Shown: in pieces, positions 7,401 through 14,624 of the stretch
Layout: each line of letters begins with the position of its first letter
Numbering within the stretch: position 1 is the stretch's first letter
NCBI GenBank assembly: GCA_003510795.1
Contig: DOKP01000041.1
Location: forward strand, 729-31,053
Source: Candidatus Moraniibacteriota bacterium
GTDB taxonomy: Bacteria; Patescibacteriota; Minisyncoccia; Moranbacterales; UBA9337
DNA length: 30,325 nucleotides
Reading direction: 5' to 3'
Position numbers and translations under genes: made by a program
The notes under the pieces: generated by a model
Told to the model about the DNA's origin: nothing
The model's database searches: none
Seen by the model: the letters and a program-made list of their open reading frames with translations, nothing else

Positions 7401-10400
7401 GAATCAAGCGACAAAATTTACATCTTAAGGGGAGATAATACGACTACTTTTTATTCTTATGATATTGCTACTGATGTGTGGAGTACTTTAGCAGTGGCTC
7501 CGGCGACAGTAAGATTCGGAAGCTCAATGATTAATGGTCCGGAGGGTTATTTGTATGCTTCGCGAGGAAATAACACGGCTGATTTTTGGCGTTATGACAT
7601 AGCTAATAATTTATGGGAAGTAATGAGCAGTGCTCCAAAAGTATTTACTTACGGAGGTTCAATCAATTATGATGGCAGTCGTTATGTGTATGGTTTACCT
7701 GGAAATGATGATGCTTTTTTCCGTTATGATACTCAAAATAATATTTGGACAACATTGGAGAACGCTGAATTTGGAAATCCCAATGAAAGTGATGGGCAAA
7801 GATTGTATGAAGGATCAGACAACGCTTATGATAAAAATGATACTTTATATGTTGCGCAGGGAAATAATTATCCTTATTTCTCAAAGTATTCAATCAGTAG
7901 TGGACAATGGACTCCTCTGGAGAAAGCCCCAGTGGGAATTTATGAAGGAGGCTGCTTGACTTATGATAGTGTTACAAATGCAGTGTATATGTTGAGTGGT
8001 AAATATCGCCAAAATTTCTTTAGATATAATATTGATTCTAACACTTGGACAGAAATGCCATTGATCCCATCTTATGTAGCTTACGGAGGTTCCATTAAGG
8101 CAGTTGATGGATATATTTATGCTATTAGAGGAGAGGGTTCAAATGCTTTTTATAGATTTAATACAGACGAAAATTCATGGGAGGTCCCGCAAAAAGGTTT
8201 TTTTGGACCATCGGACGTTGGTGGAGGAAGCAGTTTTAGTTTTTCTTATGGGACCAATATGGTCAAGGATGAAAATGAAAATATTTATTTGACTAGGGGC
8301 AGTAGTGACAATACTTTTGGAAAATATAATTATCAAACAGGGGAATTTACTCAATTAGCCAAAACTCCTGTAGGAATATATAATGGTTCCGCGATGGTCT
8401 ATAATGAAGACGAAGGCGCAATTTATCTTGCCCCCGGAGCTATTCGAACAGTACGAAGCGGAGGTATTAATAACTATTTTATGAAATATATTATTTCTTC
8501 AAATAGTTGGGAAATAATTACCACCGACAGGATTCCATTGCAAACAGGAACTGGTTCAACAATGACTTATGATGGCAGTCGTTATATTTATTTAACTCGT
8601 GGAACTGCAGGAAATAATAATTGGTGGAGATATGATACAATCGCTGTTTCAGGTTCTCGTTGGTCAGCACTTTTGCCAACAATTGCGAACTGGAACCAAG
8701 GAGATGGTTCAAGAATTCTTTATAAAGATGGATATGTTTATTCTACTCGCGCTCAAAATCAAAATACTTTCTGGCGTTATGATGTAACAGCGGGAACTTG
8801 GTTACAAAGAGCTAATACCCCAGCTACGATTGGAATTGGAGCATCATTGACTGATGGAAATGATGGCTATCTTTATTTGACTCGAGGAATTAATACTAAT
8901 ACTTACTATCGATACAATATTGATAGTAATACGTGGGAGACAATTTCCAATGTTCCTGGACAAATCAATATTGGAGGTGCTGGAGATTCAGCTGGAAATA
9001 GGATCTGGTCAACAACTGGAAATGGCACCAATTCCTATAATGATGGTTTATATAGTTATGTGGTGGGATCAGAGAGCAATAGCACTGCTTTTGAAAAAAG
9101 AGGAAATTATATCTCGGAAGCAATCGATTTACTTTCAGTTTACAGATGGGCTAATTTAGAAATTAATTATACCAAGCCCAACAATACCTCAGTAAATATT
9201 TATACCAGAACTTCAAGCGATCAAAATGATTGGTCGGCTTGGGATTTGGTAAATAATGAAAAAGAATTGGGTTTAAATAATTATAGATATGATATTGTCA
9301 GCCCTGTCAATGAATATATCCAAGTAAAAGTGGATTTATTTTCAGGTGACCAAATTTTCTCTCCATCTATTAGTGATTATAAAATTAACTATTATCAGGA
9401 CGTCTTGGCGCCAAGCAATCCTAGCGCGGTTAATGCTTATAGTGCAGCAGATAAAACAGTAGCTATTAATGCCGCCTCTTGGTATGGGCATCTTAATCCC
9501 TATTTTGAGTGGCCAGCCGATGAATTAGCCGGTGGAGCTAGCGATGGAATAGGAGGTTCAGGAGTTAAAGGTTACTGGGTTTATTTTGGAACCAATGCCA
9601 GCGCAGATGCATTTGTAGACGGTGCTTATCAAACTGGCACTAATTATACCGCAAACAATATAGTTTCAGGCCAGAACTATTATCTTTTGATTAAAGCTAC
9701 AGATGATGCCAATATATTGCCGGCAGCTTCATTCAATGCTTTTAATTATCGATTTGACAATACCCCTCCTAATAATCCGACAGATATTTCTGTCACTCCG
9801 GCAGGATTTACAGCGGTAGATAATTATTCTTTTTTATGGGAAAATAATATTTCCGATGCTCATTCAGGAGTGCAAAAAATACAATATAGAACAGGTGGAG
9901 ATGTAGCAGACACTTGGGTAGATGCGCCTAATATTACAGATGTTTCTGTTACTATACCCAATGCGATGCATGTAACAGGCGCTTATCAATCAGGGAAAAA
10001 TTGGCTATATTTAAGAGTGGTTGATAATGCTGGAAATGTTTCAGCGCCCATTAGCCAGGAATATTATTATAGTGCGGATGCGCCTAGCCCTCCAGAAAAT
10101 TTGGTAGTAACACCCGCTTATTCAACGGGAAATTCCTTTGCTTTCGAATGGGAGCAACCATTGTCATTTATTGGTGAAGCTTCTAAATTAAAATATTTTT
10201 ATTCAGTCAATACTTTACCTAATGCTTACAATGCAATTGAAACTACTTCGACTTTTGCTGGGCCTGGACCGTTTGCGACGCAAAAAGGTGCTAATAGATT
10301 TTATGTAGTAGCAATGGATGAAGCGGGAAACATTGATTATGATTTAGCCGCTCATATAGATTTTACAGCAGATACTTCGGCTCCAGGGGCGCCAGTTAAT

Positions 10401-11897
10401 ATTCAAATATTTGACACATCTGATAGGGAAAATGCAGAATATAGTGTGGCTACTAAGTGGACTCCTCCAGTTGGAGCAAGTAGCGATAATTTTGAAGGTT
10501 ATGTAATTTATCGATCGACTGAATTAGGCGGAACGTATACTAACGTGGCAACTACTTCAGGAACGGCTTATGTGGATACTGGGCTGGAAAGCAAGGATTA
10601 TTATTATTACATTAAAGCTAAAGATAATACTAATAACTTATCAATTGCATCCAGCATTGTAACTATTATTCCTACTGGGAGATATACGACTGCTCCAGTT
10701 TTAATTCAAAAACCAAGCGTTAAAACGCAATCATTTATTGCTACATTCAATTGGGGAACCAGTCGTGTCGCTAGCTCTTTTATTGAATATGGAAAAAGCA
10801 TCTCTCTGGGGGAGACCAATGGACAAGTGGACAGCGTGACAGATCACGAAGTAATTGTAAATGGTTTGAGTGCGGATACTAAATATTTTTACAAAGTTAA
10901 ATATATTGATCCTGATGGAAATATTGGAATTTCTGAAATAGGTAATTTTACAACTTTGCCTCCACCAATAGTATCAGAATTCACAGTGACCGATATTAAA
11001 CTTGACAGCGCTTTGATTTCTTGGAAAACCAATACTTCTGCTACTTGTATTTTGAAATATGGGATAGGCAGTCTTTCTAATAGCATAGAAGAAACTAGCG
11101 GAGCTTCAAGCCATATTCAAAAAGTAACTGGACTAGTAGCAGAGACTGGTTATCAAGCTCAGGTAGATTGTGTTGATGGTGATTTGAATAACTTTAATTC
11201 AGATCAATATAATTTTAATACGCCTATTAAACCAATTGCCACTGATATTACTGTGCAAAATATAGAAAATGTTGATTTGCCAACTATCTTGGTAGAATAT
11301 AAAACTAATATTAAGGCTACAACCAGAGTTAATTTTAAGCATGCCGAGGAAGGTACTCCCCACCACTTTTTGACTGAGGAAAAAATAACTGAGCACAAAG
11401 CAGAATTAAAAGGCTTAGATCCTGCCAAGGAATATATTCTAACAATTTTAGGAACAGATGAAAATGGAATTGAGCTTGAGCCAATAGAACAAAAAATAAC
11501 TACCAAATCTGACTCTCGCCCACCAGAGGTAACAATCAATAGAGCTGTGGGTAAAGTTCTAGGTAGAGGAGCTAGCTCACAAGCCAACTTGTATGTTAAG
11601 ATAGAAACGAATGAAGCGACCAAGCTAAAAATTAAATATACCAAAGGAGCCTCAGTGAGTGGCTTTGATCAATCAACGGGAGAAGATCCGCTAAACACTT
11701 ATCATTTGATAACTATTCCGGCTGAAGTAGGGCAGATGTATAGCTATAAAGCAGAAGTCGTTGACGAAGCGGGCAATCTAACAAATTCTAAAGTTTCTAC
11801 TATTATAGTAGAGGATGCGAAATCATCAGCTTCAGAAATAATTATTGGAACAACGACCAAGCAATTCGGATGGTTGTCAGAAATATGGAACAAATAG
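4461..11897 (+). CDS. Giant exported kelch/fibronectin-III-like surface protein (2478 aa)
   Basis: The N-terminus is very basic (residues 1-95), followed by one hydrophobic helix (about 100-117) ending near GVLSAPKA, a signal or anchor sequence after an unusually long cytoplasmic part. Two parallel modules follow: an entry segment (about 127-150; 925-948), twelve kelch-like units of ~45 residues with consensus IYxxRGxxxxxFYRYNIxxNxW, a beta-sandwich beginning YISEEIDL or YISEAIDL (about 720; 1549) and an Fn3-like domain beginning APSNP (about 810; 1650). The module period is about 830-840 residues. From about 1771 on come several more Fn3-like domains, the later ones similar to the Fn3 part of purple acid phosphatases. 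No LPXTG or C-terminal membrane helix is seen. It probably forms a long adhesive or carbohydrate-binding filament on the cell surface. Its end overlaps the ABC ATPase start. The ligand is unknown. Confidence 0.85.
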   Translation: MSKKMQKNKKQIKIKLKTPKKISLWKSFFTSLFKKKSKKEAVFELKNTKAKSIAEFLDKYELKNKKSLGRKYRFRKIILRGVDLIEKSIKITWKISVWSFFRVTEMVLLVVLIFSSNSGVLSAPKAVTVTNKADWEKGALDNISTTSGNDAIQLKSDGTWNARTWAPTPDTIAFGSSSALVGDYLYVTRGYADKSFYRYNIEENKWDILADLPQATHYGCDMAYDGVGNIYFIFGGFSKEFYKYNIEDATWIQLPNLLDTIYTGAAIEFDGTDMFITRGQSSTDFWKFDISENAWYNTAPVPATLNTGSSMVYGNNSYMYVTRGTNTNTLYRYNIGANNWSTLTNTPNNFNGEQKGVFYNNSVYFLVSNTTNTFLRYDIAGNSWVTLATSPQTNNLSSLTFNSADNLIYAIRGSYTYNLWKFDPDLGATGTWLGPQDLPAAAGTGGDFIWNKVTGAGAYVYALRGGANSFYRFDIATNTWTAMTNAPVSFSWDTKGTYYNGYIYIPLGNNTTAFYRYDVAGNSWSTMTVAPGTLGGGSAAVYNSGDGYIYVTRGNGTNNLYRYNIAGNSWTTMANMAIAGGADYRVYTGGRIESDGTNLYMMPGDGETAFLRYNAGANNWTELTATSFAQYYGTDISYYDGKIYAIAGYYKDETWEYNIAANAWRQLPNNQKYVYERGPYNGASFEYIGNNSFLAMPGFGLVDVWSYTLGTNNYLNSGIYISEEIDLSYASSWTSLNVNQSTPANTNIITETRTSSDGETWSGWEAVSGGNIASPENRYIQVKLTLSTTDSISTPTVYDFTISYNSEDNAPSNPATVTAYSQKISGEVLTSSVDYKYAHPYFSWNDGGDSESGIAGYWVYFGNDDEADPELVGTYQEDNDYSVNLAMINENYYLKIKAQDSDGNVSTSVWDAFTYSYSGVAPYLTEEKTSEADFLSGTFDKTSIKSDGSFRLDSIAGFWNEKRLSYAPAGFRYGADLAYIESSDKIYILRGDNTTTFYSYDIATDVWSTLAVAPATVRFGSSMINGPEGYLYASRGNNTADFWRYDIANNLWEVMSSAPKVFTYGGSINYDGSRYVYGLPGNDDAFFRYDTQNNIWTTLENAEFGNPNESDGQRLYEGSDNAYDKNDTLYVAQGNNYPYFSKYSISSGQWTPLEKAPVGIYEGGCLTYDSVTNAVYMLSGKYRQNFFRYNIDSNTWTEMPLIPSYVAYGGSIKAVDGYIYAIRGEGSNAFYRFNTDENSWEVPQKGFFGPSDVGGGSSFSFSYGTNMVKDENENIYLTRGSSDNTFGKYNYQTGEFTQLAKTPVGIYNGSAMVYNEDEGAIYLAPGAIRTVRSGGINNYFMKYIISSNSWEIITTDRIPLQTGTGSTMTYDGSRYIYLTRGTAGNNNWWRYDTIAVSGSRWSALLPTIANWNQGDGSRILYKDGYVYSTRAQNQNTFWRYDVTAGTWLQRANTPATIGIGASLTDGNDGYLYLTRGINTNTYYRYNIDSNTWETISNVPGQINIGGAGDSAGNRIWSTTGNGTNSYNDGLYSYVVGSESNSTAFEKRGNYISEAIDLLSVYRWANLEINYTKPNNTSVNIYTRTSSDQNDWSAWDLVNNEKELGLNNYRYDIVSPVNEYIQVKVDLFSGDQIFSPSISDYKINYYQDVLAPSNPSAVNAYSAADKTVAINAASWYGHLNPYFEWPADELAGGASDGIGGSGVKGYWVYFGTNASADAFVDGAYQTGTNYTANNIVSGQNYYLLIKATDDANILPAASFNAFNYRFDNTPPNNPTDISVTPAGFTAVDNYSFLWENNISDAHSGVQKIQYRTGGDVADTWVDAPNITDVSVTIPNAMHVTGAYQSGKNWLYLRVVDNAGNVSAPISQEYYYSADAPSPPENLVVTPAYSTGNSFAFEWEQPLSFIGEASKLKYFYSVNTLPNAYNAIETTSTFAGPGPFATQKGANRFYVVAMDEAGNIDYDLAAHIDFTADTSAPGAPVNIQIFDTSDRENAEYSVATKWTPPVGASSDNFEGYVIYRSTELGGTYTNVATTSGTAYVDTGLESKDYYYYIKAKDNTNNLSIASSIVTIIPTGRYTTAPVLIQKPSVKTQSFIATFNWGTSRVASSFIEYGKSISLGETNGQVDSVTDHEVIVNGLSADTKYFYKVKYIDPDGNIGISEIGNFTTLPPPIVSEFTVTDIKLDSALISWKTNTSATCILKYGIGSLSNSIEETSGASSHIQKVTGLVAETGYQAQVDCVDGDLNNFNSDQYNFNTPIKPIATDITVQNIENVDLPTILVEYKTNIKATTRVNFKHAEEGTPHHFLTEEKITEHKAELKGLDPAKEYILTILGTDENGIELEPIEQKITTKSDSRPPEVTINRAVGKVLGRGASSQANLYVKIETNEATKLKIKYTKGASVSGFDQSTGEDPLNTYHLITIPAEVGQMYSYKAEVVDEAGNLTNSKVSTIIVEDAKSSASEIIIGTTTKQFGWLSEIWNK
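4984..6600 (+). repeat. First block of 12 kelch-like units (coding)
   Basis: I count twelve units, from DYLYVTRG...YRYNIEENKW to NSFLAMPG...YTLGTNNY. Spacing varies and the sequences are diverged, so this is old protein-level repetition. The DNA is not a tandem array. Twelve fits two six-bladed propellers, which is an inference. Confidence 0.65.
7378..9076 (+). repeat. Second block of 12 kelch-like units (coding)
   Basis: Again about twelve units, from KIYILRG...YSYDIATDVW to NRIWSTTG...GLYSYVVG. Loops are longer than in the first block, notably in units 4, 7 and 8. It is preceded and followed by the same flanking domains as block one, so the whole module appears duplicated. Confidence 0.6.
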
Positions 11898-12646
11898 AAA
11901 ATAAAAACATAGCAGTTGAAATAAAAGGAGTGAAGAAGTTTTTTCATGTTGGAGAAAATGATATCCAGGTTTTATTTGGAATTGATGCAACAATATATGA
12001 GGGAGAATTTGTGATGCTTGTAGGCCCTAGTGGTTGCGGAAAATCAACATTGTTGCATTCTATTTATGGGTTGGAAGAACCAACTGAAGGAAATATTATC
12101 ATTGATAATGAGGATATTTGGGCTTACAGCAAAAACTGGAGAGCGCAATTTAGAAATGAGAAGGTGGGATTTATTCCACAGCAAACTTTTTGGATTAAAT
12201 CTCTGAGTGTGATAGAAAACATGGCTATTCCGGCCGTGATTGCTGGCGAATCTTTTCATAGTGGAATAGAGCGGGCAGCTAAACTCATAGAATTGGTGGG
12301 CATGAGTCGTTGGGCGGACTATCGACCAAACGATCTTTCCGGAGGACAACAACAAAGAATTGCTTTGGCGCGATCACTTCTATTAAATCCGAAATTTATC
12401 ATTGCTGATGAGCCGACTGGAAATCTCGATCAAAAAGCGGGAGATACTTTATTAACATTGTTGCAAGAAATAAATAAAAAATTCAATATTACTATCCTGA
12501 TGGTTACCCATGATCAAGATCAATATAAATTTGCTTCAAGAATTATTAATATGGTGGATGGAAAAATAACTTCAGATCATCAAAATAAACATAGTATGGA
12601 TAATCTTGGGCAAGTGAATATGGAAGAGTTAGTTTTAGAAAAATAA
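11870..12646 (+). CDS. ABC transporter ATP-binding protein, MacB/LolD type
   Basis: The 258-residue ATPase has all motifs: Walker A GPSGCGKST (52-60), Q-loop FIPQQ (about 101-105), signature LSGGQQQR (156-163), Walker B FIIADE (176-181), NLD D-loop and switch His214. DEPTGNLD and the overall length place it in the LolD/MacB/FtsE group, which energises mechanical work on extracytoplasmic proteins or lipids instead of channel transport. The first ATG (11870) overlaps the giant gene by 28 bases; an ATG at 11885 would overlap by 13. Either way translation is coupled to the giant protein. The C-terminus has a short extension (about 235-258) beyond the core. Confidence 0.93.
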   Translation: MVVRNMEQIENKNIAVEIKGVKKFFHVGENDIQVLFGIDATIYEGEFVMLVGPSGCGKSTLLHSIYGLEEPTEGNIIIDNEDIWAYSKNWRAQFRNEKVGFIPQQTFWIKSLSVIENMAIPAVIAGESFHSGIERAAKLIELVGMSRWADYRPNDLSGGQQQRIALARSLLLNPKFIIADEPTGNLDQKAGDTLLTLLQEINKKFNITILMVTHDQDQYKFASRIINMVDGKITSDHQNKHSMDNLGQVNMEELVLEK

Positions 12647-12712
12647 TGCAGATTTATTTTTGCGGATATTTGTATTAAAATTTAGTATATAAAAAAATTA
12701 TTAACGGAGTAG

Positions 12713-12751
12713 CCCCAGTTAAATAATGCAGATTACTGCAATTTAACGGGG
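12713..12751 (+). promoter_or_regulatory. Long hairpin between ATPase and permease genes
   Basis: CCCC/GGGG, GTTAAAT/ATTTAAC and TGCAG/CTGCA stack into a stem of about 16 pairs with small bulges and loop ATTA. TTAACGGAGTA just upstream and TTAACGGGGTA in the right arm are near-identical direct repeats, and AATAATGCAGATT occurs both at the end of the ATPase gene and inside the stem. No T-run follows on the plus strand, so it is not a terminator. It may set relative expression or mRNA processing. Confidence 0.55.
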
Positions 12752-12765
12752 TAAATAAATAAAAA

Positions 12766-14028
12766 ATGTTCAGTCTTTCTAAAAATAAAACACCAGATAA
12801 AAAAATAAAAATAAAGAGGATGAATTTCTCCTCGATTATTTTGATTGGTTACAGAAATATTTTTGTCAATAAACTTCGTTCATTCTTGACAATTGGTGGA
12901 GTAGCGATCGGTATCGGAGTGGTAACCTTTTTAATTTGCCTTGGTTTTGGGATGCAAAAAATGGTGATTGACGAAGTGACGAAAGATAACCCAGTTAACA
13001 TCGTAGATGTTAATAATGGTAGTTTGGATAATTTTGTTTCTTTGGGAAAAGAAAATGTAGAAAAGATAAAAAAAATAAATGGAGTTCAAGATGTAGCAGT
13101 TCAAGTTAACGCTGGAGGAAAATTTTATCATCAAGAATCCCAAACGGATGCTATTGTTTTTGGTACTACTAAAAAATTTATTGAGCTAAGCGAAGTTAAT
13201 ATAAAATATGGAACAATAGATTATGAAGATGAGAGGGATAAGGTTATGATTTCTGGAAAATTAGCTAATATTTTGGGTTTTACCAACAGAAATGATGCCG
13301 TGGGAGAGAAGATTTCTTTTGATATCTTGCTTTCCAATGAGACTAATTCAGAAAAAAAAGAAGAAACAGAAATAAAAAATAATGAAGTAGAAATTGTGGC
13401 GATTACAGATAATGAAAGCGATATAATCGCTTACCTTTCTTATTCTTGGTTAGGAGAGAAATTCGGAGTAGATTTGGCACAAACCGGTAAAGTCGTAGTT
13501 AATATGGATATGACATCAATTGAGGAAGTAAGAAAAAATATTGAATTTTTAGGATTTGAAACAGAGAGTGTCGTAGATATTGTAACGGATATAAATATGT
13601 TTTTTTGGGTGGTCAGAATTGTGCTAATTGTTTTTGGAACTATTATTATGTCAATTTCGGCTATGGGAATGCTTAATACTTTGAGTGTTTCACTTTTGCA
13701 ACGAACTAAAGAGGTGGGAATTTTAAAGGCCCTAGGCGCTAAAAGAATTGATATTTTTCGAATGTTTGTTTTTGAAGCGGCCATTATTAGTTTTGTAGGA
13801 GGGGCCTTGGGATTTTTTGGCGGTTACGGAATGGCAGAGTTGATAAATTATGTTTTTAATTTTATTTCAGCTAGACGAGGAATGGCCCCCATTGATTTTA
13901 TCTACATTCCTGGATATTTTGTTTTGGCTCTGGTGTGTTTTATTGGATTTTTGGGACTGGTAACTGGTATTATGCCAGCCAAACGTGCGGCGACGATTCA
14001 TGCGTTGGATGCTTTGCGATATGAATAG
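12766..14028 (+). CDS. ABC transporter permease, MacB/FtsX family
   Basis: The 420-residue protein has the standard four-helix topology: a first membrane helix (about 38-63, FLTIGGVAIGIGVVTFLICLG), a large extracytoplasmic MacB-PCD-like domain (about 70-270), then three helices (about 275-300, 330-360, 380-405). QRTKEVGILKALGAKR before the third helix is the FtsX signature, and it ends with PAKRAATIHALDALRYE as in MacB-type permeases. It would pair with the ATPase 119 bases upstream as a homodimer. No MacA-like fusion protein or outer-membrane partner is seen, which fits an envelope without a classical outer membrane. Its neighbours suggest it handles the giant surface protein. A start at the Met of RMNFSS (residue 19) is also possible. 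Confidence 0.92.
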   Translation: MFSLSKNKTPDKKIKIKRMNFSSIILIGYRNIFVNKLRSFLTIGGVAIGIGVVTFLICLGFGMQKMVIDEVTKDNPVNIVDVNNGSLDNFVSLGKENVEKIKKINGVQDVAVQVNAGGKFYHQESQTDAIVFGTTKKFIELSEVNIKYGTIDYEDERDKVMISGKLANILGFTNRNDAVGEKISFDILLSNETNSEKKEETEIKNNEVEIVAITDNESDIIAYLSYSWLGEKFGVDLAQTGKVVVNMDMTSIEEVRKNIEFLGFETESVVDIVTDINMFFWVVRIVLIVFGTIIMSISAMGMLNTLSVSLLQRTKEVGILKALGAKRIDIFRMFVFEAAIISFVGGALGFFGGYGMAELINYVFNFISARRGMAPIDFIYIPGYFVLALVCFIGFLGLVTGIMPAKRAATIHALDALRYE

Positions 14029-14113
14029 TGTATTATGAATTAAGAATTATGAATAAGTGCAAATATACTATTTTTTTTCTACGAATTTCAAATTTAAAAT
14101 TACAAATATTAAT
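14029..14113. repeat. Short AT-rich word array
   Basis: Imperfect repeats of TATGAATTAAGAATTATGAAT, then ACGAATTTCAAATTTAAAATT, fill the gap before the next gene. Similar word arrays occur in other gaps of the window (about 16020, 17240, 23935, 27487). Confidence 0.4.
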
Positions 14114-14115
14114 AT

Positions 14116-14535
14116 ATGGATTTTACAACAATAATAACAACATTTGGACTCGGAGGAATTTTGGGAATACTTGTTAAACATTGGCTGGATAATAAAAAAG
14201 ATTTAACAATTAAGTTAAATCAAATTAATGAAGACAAATATAGAACAATATTAATACATATGTCCTGTTCTTTAGATTATGAAAATCGTAAATATTTTTC
14301 TATACAAAAAGACTTCGAAACATCTAGCAAAGATTATTACCTTAATTGTGTAAAAGAATATTATTATCAGAGCATTTTGTATTCTCCCGATTTTGTTCTT
14401 ATCGAATTAAAGAAATTTATAAAAAATCCAAATAAGGAAAATTTTATTTGCACAGCAAGAGCCATGAGAAGAGATTTATGGGGGAAGAAAACTAAATTAA
14501 AACTTGAAGAATTATTTATTGAGACTAGAGAATAA
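14116..14535 (+). CDS. Small membrane-anchored protein of unknown function
   Basis: A 139-residue protein with one N-terminal membrane helix (about 5-22, IITTFGLGGILGILVKHW) and a soluble cytoplasmic part with mixed charge, rich in Tyr and Lys. I do not recognise a catalytic motif. Its shape (short anchor, then helical domain with conserved-looking YYYQS and RAMRRDLWG) is like the small hypothetical proteins scattered through many bacterial genomes. It sits alone after the permease, separated by a word array and closed by its own terminator, so it is probably not part of the transporter operon. No Shine-Dalgarno is visible. Confidence 0.65.
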   Translation: MDFTTIITTFGLGGILGILVKHWLDNKKDLTIKLNQINEDKYRTILIHMSCSLDYENRKYFSIQKDFETSSKDYYLNCVKEYYYQSILYSPDFVLIELKKFIKNPNKENFICTARAMRRDLWGKKTKLKLEELFIETRE

Positions 14536-14575
14536 TCTTTGATTTTTTGTGGGTTTTGGTGTAAGATTGGTTATT

Positions 14576-14602
14576 AGAATGAATTTTGATTCATTCTTTT
14601 TT
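14576..14602 (+). terminator. Rho-independent terminator
   Basis: AGAATGAA (14576-14583) pairs with TTCATTCT (14590-14597) around loop TTTTGA, and the T-run extends to 14602. The stem is AT-rich but perfect. Confidence 0.65.
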
Positions 14603-14624
14603 AAAATTAGATTAATTTTTATAT

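Noticed and set aside
7630..7959. Alternative frames inside the giant gene
   Set aside because: They are shadows of the kelch-like coding frame, which is continuous for 7.4 kb with clear repeat structure.
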